Source: Flaviramulus basaltis (GTDB lineage: Bacteria; Bacteroidota; Bacteroidia; Flavobacteriales; Flavobacteriaceae). Taken from it: DNA of 64,000 nt. Below, in pieces: positions 10,371 to 16,771 of the stretch. The DNA lies in assembly GCF_900114265.1 (NCBI RefSeq), contig NZ_FPKV01000004.1, forward strand, positions 1 through 64,000, in the 5' to 3' direction. Under the pieces are notes generated by a model, which did no database searches, was not told where the DNA came from, and saw only the letters and a program-made list of their open reading frames with translations. A program made the translations under genes and the position numbers. How positions within the stretch are numbered: position 1 is the first letter of the stretch; every line of letters begins with the position of its first letter.

Positions 10371-10502
10371 TTAATTTCATTTATACTCTTCTTATTTTTT
10401 ATCTTCATTGCGATTAATTCCCACTTGTGAAAGCCTATAAATGAGATTTGACTTATAAAAAATCATATTATCTTTTTCTATTTTAAAAAACTAAAGGTGC
10501 TG

Positions 10503-11081
10503 TTAGAATTTATATTTAAAACCTAACATATATTCGCCTCTATTACTGTTAAAAGAAAGTTCCATACGCTCTTGCTGATATTTCGTGGTGAATAATAAAT
10601 TACTTCCAAGACCTATAGCTGCTCCAGCAAAAACATCAAGGATATCGTGTTTTTTTGAGTCGATTCTACTTGCTGCTGTAAATCCTGCAAGAGCATAAGC
10701 AGGAATGCTATATTTAAATCCATATCTTCTATGTATATATCCCGCGCTATGAAAAGTTGTAGATGTATGACCCGATGGGAAAGCATTATCATTACTCATA
10801 TCTGGTCGTTGTTTATTTATACTAAGCTTCAAGCCATAGGTAAAAGCTTCTGTAAGTATAAGTCCTTTTGTAAATTGCCAAACGCCTTCTTTATCTCCAA
10901 TAATAAAAGATGTTCCTACTGTTGCTATTGGTAAAGCAAAGAGAATAACATCTCCTATTTTTTGAGTTGTTCCTACTAGCGGTTTAGTCTCATTAGTATC
11001 TTGAGCTTGTAGTGGACTGGAAGTAAGAAATGAAATAACACATAATACAGCCAAGAATTTCATGTTTTTTGATATCATCAA
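10503..11081 (-). CDS. PAP2-family membrane phosphatase
   Basis: This 192-residue protein has the three PAP2 motifs: K90-Q-RP93, PSGH at 102-105, and SR at 138-139 with His145 and Asp149. The family dephosphorylates lipid phosphates such as phosphatidate, undecaprenyl pyrophosphate or lipid A on the outer face of the inner membrane. Nearby starts at ATG 11078 or 11063 are also possible. Its promoter carries the 11-bp-pitch operator at 11132-11166. It lies just downstream of a lipid kinase and an LtaS-like transferase, which suggests a lipid-phosphate substrate. The specific substrate is inferred, not shown. Confidence 0.88.
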   Translation of the reverse strand: MMISKNMKFLAVLCVISFLTSSPLQAQDTNETKPLVGTTQKIGDVILFALPIATVGTSFIIGDKEGVWQFTKGLILTEAFTYGLKLSINKQRPDMSNDNAFPSGHTSTTFHSAGYIHRRYGFKYSIPAYALAGFTAASRIDSKKHDILDVFAGAAIGLGSNLLFTTKYQQERMELSFNSNRGEYMLGFKYKF

Positions 11082-11131
11082 ATTAGAAATGTTAATTAAA
11101 GTAGCTGTCTTTATGTTTTTTTATTTTGAGT

Positions 11132-11166
11132 TAAAAGTAAATGGGAATTCTTAAGAAAATTTAAAG
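11132..11166 (-). promoter_or_regulatory. PAP2 promoter: direct-repeat operator plus -7 box
   Basis: In the direction of transcription, TTTAAAG (11160-11166) and TCTTAAG (11149-11155), given as plus-strand words, form two 7-bp direct repeats at an 11-bp pitch. A TACTTTTA -7 box (11139-11132) follows after exactly 9 nt. The arrangement matches four other promoters in the window. The predicted transcript starts near 11126. Confidence 0.7.
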
Positions 11167-11182
11167 CCATATAAACAATGAA

Positions 11183-12073
11183 TTACTTATCATTTGCAAA
11201 TACGCTTAAGGATTTCTCTTTTAAAAAAATAGAGAGAGATTGCTCACCAAGTTTGGACAATTCTCCATCTATTTGTGATTCGAAAAAAGCACCTCGTTTT
11301 CTTAAAAGTGAAATCTCTTTAGTTTGAAAATATTTAACATCTTTTAATAGGTCTGGCTTTTTAATGAGCATACAGAATCCAAAAAAAAGCATTTTAATTT
11401 TACCTATTTTTGGCACAATTACAACGTCTAAAAGTCCATCTTGTAAAGAAGCTTTAGGTGTTAAGCTCATGTTATATCCCATTTCATTGGAATTTGAAAT
11501 AAATATTAAAAAAGGATTTACAACATCTGTAACATTGTCAATTGAAATTATAATTTCTTCTTTTTTATAAAACTCGAAAAACGATTTTAAAGACGCTTTT
11601 ACATAGCTCCATATTGTTCTTTTTTGCAAGGCTTCATAGTTTTCTATAACATTTGCAGTAAAACCAAATCCAGTATTGCTAAAAAAATAACGTTGATTTA
11701 CACAACCAACATCTATTTTTGTGTACTTGTTATTTTTAATAATATGAAGTGCTTTTATTGTGTTTTTTGGTATATTAAGGTGCGATGCCAGTCCATTTCC
11801 TGAGCCAACAGGTATGATACCTAATGGAATATTTGTGTCTACTAAAGTTGAAGCGACTTCGTTTATAGTACCATCTCCTCCACAGGCTACTATAATATGT
11901 GCTTTTTGGTGAATGGATTCCTTAGTAAGATCTATGGCATGCCCTTTATAACCCGAAGATTTAATGGTAATGTTATATGTGTCAGATTCAAAATAATCCT
12001 GAAGAAACTGTTCAGAAAAACTATTTTGCCCAGAGCCCGCAATTGGGTTTACTATAAAATGAATATCTACCAA
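11183..12073 (-). CDS. Lipid kinase of the diacylglycerol kinase catalytic (YegS/DgkB-like) family
   Basis: This 296-residue cytoplasmic kinase has an N-terminal IVNPIAGSG strand-loop, the nucleotide-binding GGDGTINEV at 65-73, and PVGSGNGLASHL near 87-98. Members phosphorylate diacylglycerol or related lipids. The only usable start is TTG at 12073, 4 nt after the stop of the LtaS-like gene: an in-frame stop lies just upstream, and there is no ATG before the conserved N-terminus. The tight spacing implies co-translation with the transferase. A kinase here could recycle diacylglycerol released when the transferase strips a head group from phosphatidylglycerol or phosphatidylethanolamine; that link is inference. 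Confidence 0.88.
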   Translation of the reverse strand: MVDIHFIVNPIAGSGQNSFSEQFLQDYFESDTYNITIKSSGYKGHAIDLTKESIHQKAHIIVACGGDGTINEVASTLVDTNIPLGIIPVGSGNGLASHLNIPKNTIKALHIIKNNKYTKIDVGCVNQRYFFSNTGFGFTANVIENYEALQKRTIWSYVKASLKSFFEFYKKEEIIISIDNVTDVVNPFLIFISNSNEMGYNMSLTPKASLQDGLLDVVIVPKIGKIKMLFFGFCMLIKKPDLLKDVKYFQTKEISLLRKRGAFFESQIDGELSKLGEQSLSIFLKEKSLSVFANDK

Positions 12074-12077
12074 ACCG

Positions 12078-14051
12078 TTATTCTTTAATTTTTAGTCCTC
12101 CATTTCGATACATATCATCTGCCACTTGATAGAATGAGATACTTTTTTTTTCAAATTTTTCTTCAATAGGAATAGCATTTAAGCTATTGTCTAAAGGATT
12201 CCAAGAATAGAAGTTGTCATTTGCCTGTTCATCCAAGATCAACACTTTATTCTCCTTTAAATACCCTAATTTTCTATAATTGCCTATAAAAGCTCTTTCA
12301 TCATTAGCTTGCATAGCGATGATGTCTCTTCCAAACAGATTTGAGTTGTAATTCCAATGAAGTGAAGCAAATAGTGTAGGAAATACATCTATTTGTGAAG
12401 CCAGTTTGTTTACTTTTAGTGGTTCTTGATTGGGTAAATTAGAAATCATTCCAGGAATGTGATAATTCTTCACATCCAATTCCCAACGTCCAGCACTACT
12501 TGCACAATGGTCGCTCATTATAACAAAAACCGTATTGCTAAACCAAGATTTCTGTTTTGCTTTTTTTATAAATTCTCCAATAGCATAATCAGTATATTTT
12601 ACTGCCCCATTTCTTCCTGAGCCCGACGGAATATCAATTTGATTTTTAGGATAGGTATATGGTTTATGATTTGAGGTTGTCATTATGAAATCGAAAAATG
12701 GTTTTCCTGTCTCAAACGATTTATCTGCTTCTTTAAGTACTTTATTGTATATATCCATATCGCAAACGCCCCAAGCATTCTCAAAAGTTACTTCGCCGTC
12801 TTCAATATTTGTACGTGTTGTAGTTATGTTTTTGTCTAATAAAAACCCTCGGCCTCTATCCACAATATTAAAACCGTTACCTCCGAAGTATGTATTCATG
12901 TTATCAAAATAGCCATCTCCGCCATAAAAGAAATTGCGCTCGTAACCTTGTTGTTTAAATACTTCACCAATAGTAAAAAGACCTTGATTTTTTTTTCTTT
13001 TTACAATGCTTCGTCCTGGTGTTGGTGGTATAGAAAGAGTAATTGCTTCCATACCACGTACAGTTCGTGTTCCTGTTGCATATAAATTTTTAAAAAACAA
13101 ACTGTTATTTGCTAGAGAATCTAACGTTGGAGTAATATTGCTTTTGTTTCCAAATTCCTTTAGAAAATCGCCACTTAAACTCTCAATACAAATAAAAATA
13201 ACATTAGGTTTAATAGTGTGATTAATACTATCTGAATTAACAATAGATCTATAAATAGATGACTCATTTGGATTTATAAATGTATCCTTAGTATCACTAT
13301 AGCTCGATTTAACTGTGATGTAGGCTTCTATTTTTGGAATTGTTTTATAGAATTCATTATATGGTAATTCGTTATTTCTAAAGGCAGCAAAAAATGAATA
13401 AATACCAGCTTTTGCCAATTCGTTGTTGTAACGATTTTCAGAAAAATCAGCTTGTTTATTTGTAATAAACGAAACACTTATAGCAACAATAATAAACCAA
13501 GGTAATGCTGCTATTAATTTAGGCTTAAAACTGGTTGCACTAGCAAAAGTTTTACGAAAATACCCCAGTCTATATACAACAAAAATACTTGTAAGCACTG
13601 AGGCTAACATTACAGATAGCAATACTGGTAATGGATAGGATTCATTTATATTTTTAACAACCTCATAGGTGTAAATTAAATAATCTACCGCAATAAAATT
13701 ATAACGTCTTTGAAACTCATCCCAAAATGTAAACTCGCCAAAAAATGAAAAGAAGAGAATTAATACTCCTAAAGAAAAACCAAAATAAGTAATTACTTTA
13801 TCAATGATGGAACCATAAAATCGTTTAGGAAATACGAGTAAATAAATAAGATAAGGAATAGCAAAAAACGAAATCGTGGCAACATCAAATAAAAAGCCAA
13901 TTAGAAACGTGTTTCCTAAAATAAAAAAGTTTTTGTTTACTTCGTGAAAATTCAAAACAAAGAAACTTAATCTTACTATAAATGATAAGATTAAAAACAA
14001 GCCTATATAGGCTTTAAGTAATGCAAAGCGCATTGGGAAAATTCTAGACAT
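12078..14051 (-). CDS. LtaS-like sulfatase-fold phospho-head-group transferase
   Basis: This 657-residue protein has about five N-terminal membrane helices (residues 8-200) and an extracytoplasmic alkaline-phosphatase/sulfatase-fold domain (about 270-600). Metal-ligand candidates are Glu290 (CIESLS) and Asp514-His515 (IMSDHCAS). Thr330 in GTRTVRGMEA aligns with the catalytic Thr of lipoteichoic acid synthase. The family transfers phosphoglycerol or phosphoethanolamine from phospholipids to glycans or lipids and releases diacylglycerol. Gram-negative relatives modify lipid A or periplasmic glucans. It leads an operon with the lipid kinase and has the shared operator at 14081-14115. The acceptor is unknown. 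Confidence 0.88.
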   Translation of the reverse strand: MSRIFPMRFALLKAYIGLFLILSFIVRLSFFVLNFHEVNKNFFILGNTFLIGFLFDVATISFFAIPYLIYLLVFPKRFYGSIIDKVITYFGFSLGVLILFFSFFGEFTFWDEFQRRYNFIAVDYLIYTYEVVKNINESYPLPVLLSVMLASVLTSIFVVYRLGYFRKTFASATSFKPKLIAALPWFIIVAISVSFITNKQADFSENRYNNELAKAGIYSFFAAFRNNELPYNEFYKTIPKIEAYITVKSSYSDTKDTFINPNESSIYRSIVNSDSINHTIKPNVIFICIESLSGDFLKEFGNKSNITPTLDSLANNSLFFKNLYATGTRTVRGMEAITLSIPPTPGRSIVKRKKNQGLFTIGEVFKQQGYERNFFYGGDGYFDNMNTYFGGNGFNIVDRGRGFLLDKNITTTRTNIEDGEVTFENAWGVCDMDIYNKVLKEADKSFETGKPFFDFIMTTSNHKPYTYPKNQIDIPSGSGRNGAVKYTDYAIGEFIKKAKQKSWFSNTVFVIMSDHCASSAGRWELDVKNYHIPGMISNLPNQEPLKVNKLASQIDVFPTLFASLHWNYNSNLFGRDIIAMQANDERAFIGNYRKLGYLKENKVLILDEQANDNFYSWNPLDNSLNAIPIEEKFEKKSISFYQVADDMYRNGGLKIKE

Positions 14052-14080
14052 TAATTAATGAATTCAATATTAATTTATGC

Positions 14081-14115
14081 CGAAAATACTATGTGATTCT
14101 AAAGAAAATTTAAAG
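14081..14115 (-). promoter_or_regulatory. LtaS-like gene promoter: direct-repeat operator plus weak -7 box
   Basis: Plus-strand words TCTAAAG (14098-14104) and TTTAAAG (14109-14115) are at an 11-bp pitch, 9 nt from a TATTTTCG box (14088-14081), read on the minus strand. This is the weakest -7 match of the five related promoters. The predicted transcript starts near 14075, about 24 nt before the ATG. Confidence 0.68.
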
Positions 14116-14138
14116 TTTAAAAAGTATCTATTCTAAAA

Positions 14139-14169
14139 AATGCCCAAAACCATAAAGGCTTTGGGCATT
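14139..14169 (-). terminator. Rho-independent terminator after the PepSY-like gene
   Basis: The perfect stem AATGCCCAAA / TTTGGGCATT (14139-14148 with 14160-14169) has an 11-nt loop and is followed on the minus strand by a run of six T. It ends the PepSY-like transcript and isolates the LtaS-like promoter. Confidence 0.8.
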
Positions 14170-14210
14170 CTCAAAAAACAACCTTTCATCTATGAAAAAC
14201 TTAACTTAAA

Positions 14211-14666
14211 TTAATCTTTATCATTTTCTTTTTTTAGTTCTTGACTTAAAATTTTACCATTTACATCTATAGCCACTTCAATCTCTATTTCTCCTTTCTC
14301 CATCTCAAACTCATAAACTATTCCGTTTTGGGTTTCAGAGATTTCGGCTTCTTCCATTATATAATCAAGGAAATTAGTCATTATTGCAGATTTTACTTTT
14401 TCAGGAATTTCTTTTTCATCAATCTCATGTTCTGTTTCTTTCCATGTACCATCTTCAAGAAAATTGGCTGAATATTTTACTTTATCCATTTTAAATTCTG
14501 CTTCCCACTTTGTAACGTTCTCTTTTTCCCATTTTACTTTTTTAACTGTTGGAAATTTTTTTGAAAAAGCATCTTTCACTTTTTGTGGTGCTTTGTTTTC
14601 TGTTGCAGTAAAAGCAAAGACTGTAAATACTAAAAAAGTACCTAAAACTATTTTTAATAATTTCAT
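14211..14666 (-). CDS. Secreted PepSY-like (BLIP/DUF2874-type) periplasmic protein
   Basis: This 151-residue protein has a signal peptide (VFTVFAFTATE) and two tandem PepSY-like alpha-beta repeats (VKDAFSKKFPTVKKVKWEKE ... VKYSANFLEDGTWKETEHEI; then VKSAIMTNF ... YEFEMEKGEIEIEVAIDVNG). Such proteins often accompany two-component systems in Bacteroidota, but their biochemical role is not established. The gene directly follows the histidine kinase but has its own promoter with an extended operator (14695-14751) and a strong terminator. It is probably a target, and perhaps a feedback component, of the two-component system. Confidence 0.82.
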   Translation of the reverse strand: MKLLKIVLGTFLVFTVFAFTATENKAPQKVKDAFSKKFPTVKKVKWEKENVTKWEAEFKMDKVKYSANFLEDGTWKETEHEIDEKEIPEKVKSAIMTNFLDYIMEEAEISETQNGIVYEFEMEKGEIEIEVAIDVNGKILSQELKKENDKD

Positions 14667-14694
14667 TTTTATCGTTTTTAGATTAATAATAGTA

Positions 14695-14751
14695 TAAATG
14701 TATTATCCAATTCTAAAGTTGATTTCAAGGAAATCTAAAGTAAAATTCAAT
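14695..14751 (-). promoter_or_regulatory. PepSY-like gene promoter with a four-repeat operator
   Basis: Plus-strand words TCTAAAG (14712), TTTCAAG (14723), TCTAAAG (14734) and ATTCAAT (14745) begin exactly 11 bp apart. The first lies 9 nt from a TACATTTA -7 box (14702-14695, minus strand). It is the longest repeat array of the five related promoters. The predicted transcript starts near 14689, about 23 nt before the ATG. Confidence 0.75.
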
Positions 14752-14759
14752 TAAGCTTT

Positions 14760-16007
14760 TTAAGAAAAATGAATAGAAAAAATGTGTTGTTTAACTTCGA
14801 ATTTATAGGAAACTTTAAACCCATAAAAATCGCATATTTTCTTAACAATAGCGAGTCCTAATCCTGTAGATTGGTTTCCTTTTGATTCTCTATAAAATCG
14901 TTGAAATAATTTTTCTGGATGAAGTAAAGCGTCTTCTCCAACATTAGATATTATCAGTGAATTTTTATTGGTAATAATTGAGATTTTATCTTCTTTATTA
15001 CTATGTTTAATAGCATTTGAAACTAAATTGTTAATTAATATATCTCCTAATAAAGCATCCATTAAAACTGTTAAATTTTCATTTGAAAAATGGATAATAT
15101 TGTTAAAACCAAGTTCTTTGTAATTATTAACTTTTTCTTTTATAAAACCTGAAAGATTAACAGGCTCAACATTCACAAATTGGTTATTATCAATTTTAGT
15201 AAGAATACCAATACGTTTGTTAAGTTGCTTTAATCGTTGTATATCTTTTTGAATAGAAGTTATTTGCTCAAATTGCTTATCATTAATAGAGTGTTCATTA
15301 ATAATATTATCAATTTTTGCTTGAATGATTGCTAATGGAGTTTGCATTTCGTGAGAGACATCTTCTGTAAACTGCTTTAGGTTTTCATAATCCATCCTAA
15401 CTTTGTTAGTTAGTGTCTCTATTTCTGTTTTTAATTCTGAAAATTCCAAAACATCGCTATCTATAAGATTTATAGATTCTTTTGTGGTAAGCGAAAACCG
15501 TTTCATTTGCTCTAGATTTTTAAAAAAGGGACTCCAAACTTGAAGGTTTTTAGCTGTATTAAAGTAGAATAAAAAAATAAATGCTAATAAAAAAACAACA
15601 ATATTTGAGATAACAATAGCCAATAAAATGTCTTGAGACTCTACTACCAAATCCCTAATGGTAATTTGATAAATTTTACCATTGATAGATTTATAGGTTG
15701 AAAGTTCTCTAAAGAGCTCCATTTCATCTTGTGAAGGATCGTAAATTATGGTATCCTTTAGAATCTCTTTTTTTAAAATTTTAACTTCTCTTATTTCGGT
15801 GACTGGTGGTAAGGAATATTGTATTTTATTGTTTTTTAGAGCATCATCAACTCTTGCTTCTGTAGAATATAAAGCTTCTTCAACTTCATTTTGCAGTAAA
15901 TTTCTCGTGTAAAAAAACAAGGCGATAGAGCTCAAAACAGCTAAAATCAAACCTGTTATAAGAAAGGTTTTAGATGTTTTTTTTATGAGTTTTGTTTTTT
16001 TAGACAC
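14760..16007 (-). CDS. Sensor histidine kinase (OmpR-type partner)
   Basis: This 415-residue protein has two membrane helices (about 13-33 and 128-150) flanking a small periplasmic domain of about 95 residues. HisKA carries DVSHEMQTPLAI with phospho-acceptor His219, and the HATPase has NLVSNAIKHS and STGLGLAIVKKI. The start is GTG at 16007, 3 nt after the response regulator stop; no ATG lies before the first helix. It is translationally coupled to the regulator and senses an envelope signal that the sequence does not reveal. It lies between the efflux operon and the lipid genes. Confidence 0.93.
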   Translation of the reverse strand: MSKKTKLIKKTSKTFLITGLILAVLSSIALFFYTRNLLQNEVEEALYSTEARVDDALKNNKIQYSLPPVTEIREVKILKKEILKDTIIYDPSQDEMELFRELSTYKSINGKIYQITIRDLVVESQDILLAIVISNIVVFLLAFIFLFYFNTAKNLQVWSPFFKNLEQMKRFSLTTKESINLIDSDVLEFSELKTEIETLTNKVRMDYENLKQFTEDVSHEMQTPLAIIQAKIDNIINEHSINDKQFEQITSIQKDIQRLKQLNKRIGILTKIDNNQFVNVEPVNLSGFIKEKVNNYKELGFNNIIHFSNENLTVLMDALLGDILINNLVSNAIKHSNKEDKISIITNKNSLIISNVGEDALLHPEKLFQRFYRESKGNQSTGLGLAIVKKICDFYGFKVSYKFEVKQHIFSIHFS

Positions 16008-16010
16008 GTA

Positions 16011-16685
16011 TTAATCTTCTATAAATTTATAACCACTTCCATAAGCAGTTTTTATATATTTTGCTCCTTCAGAAGTCATTTTTTTTCTTAAATTATTGAT
16101 ATGCACATAAATAAAATCAAAACTATCCAACAAATCACTATCATCTCCCCAAAGATGCTCGGCAATAATTTCTTTTGATAGCACACGTCCTTTATTAGAT
16201 ATAAAAAACACTAATAAATCATATTCTTTTCGTGTTAATGCCATTGCCTTTCCTTCTATATAAGCTGTTCTGGATTTTGTATCTATTTTTATTTCATTAA
16301 ACTCCATAATCTCATCACCACCATATTTACCTCGTCGAAGCACTGCATTTACACGAGAATTTAGTTCTGCTAAATGGAAAGGTTTTGTAATATAATCGTC
16401 TGCTCCTAAATCTAAACCTTCCAATTTATCAGTTAATGAATTATTTGCTGAAATAATAATAACGCCGGCTTTTTTCTTTTCTTTCTTCAAAGTTTTAAGC
16501 ACATCTAAACCACTTCCAGAAACCAAATTAATGTCCAGAATTATCACATCATAATCATAGATAGCTGCCTTCTCTGAAGCCTCACCAAAATCTGAAGCCA
16601 CTTCACAGATGTTGCCATCACGTTGTAAGTAGGTAACAATAGATTGTTGTAAATCGATTTCGTCTTCAGCTATTAAATATTTCAT
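16011..16685 (-). CDS. OmpR/PhoB-family response regulator
   Basis: The 224 residues hold a receiver domain (acidic pocket E8-D9, phospho-acceptor Asp51 in VIILDINL, Lys101 in YITKPF) and a C-terminal winged-helix DNA-binding domain (about 125-224, with KEYDLLVFF and DFIYVHINNLRKK). OmpR-family regulators bind direct repeats at 10-11 bp pitch near the -35 position. Exactly such repeats occur in its own promoter and in four others nearby, so it is the likely activator of the local regulon and of itself. It is followed by the kinase. Confidence 0.95.
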   Translation of the reverse strand: MKYLIAEDEIDLQQSIVTYLQRDGNICEVASDFGEASEKAAIYDYDVIILDINLVSGSGLDVLKTLKKEKKKAGVIIISANNSLTDKLEGLDLGADDYITKPFHLAELNSRVNAVLRRGKYGGDEIMEFNEIKIDTKSRTAYIEGKAMALTRKEYDLLVFFISNKGRVLSKEIIAEHLWGDDSDLLDSFDFIYVHINNLRKKMTSEGAKYIKTAYGSGYKFIED

Positions 16686-16704
16686 TTCGATAAATTTAAA
16701 ACAA

Positions 16705-16739
16705 TAAAATTAGTATTTGATTCTAAATTTAATCTAAAG
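16705..16739 (-). promoter_or_regulatory. Response-regulator promoter: direct-repeat operator plus -7 box
   Basis: Plus-strand words TCTAAAT (16722-16728) and TCTAAAG (16733-16739) are at an 11-bp pitch, 9 nt from a TAATTTTA -7 box (16712-16705, minus strand). It lies in the 86-bp gap between the RND pump stop and the regulator start, so the two-component pair can be transcribed apart from the pump. It implies autoregulation. Confidence 0.7.
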
Positions 16740-16771
16740 ATTTAAATACACTTATCATATTGCAAAAGCTG

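Noticed and set aside
10489-10496. ACTAAAG near the PAP2 stop as an operator for the M1-like gene
   Set aside because: No partner repeat at 11 bp and no -7 box 9 nt away.
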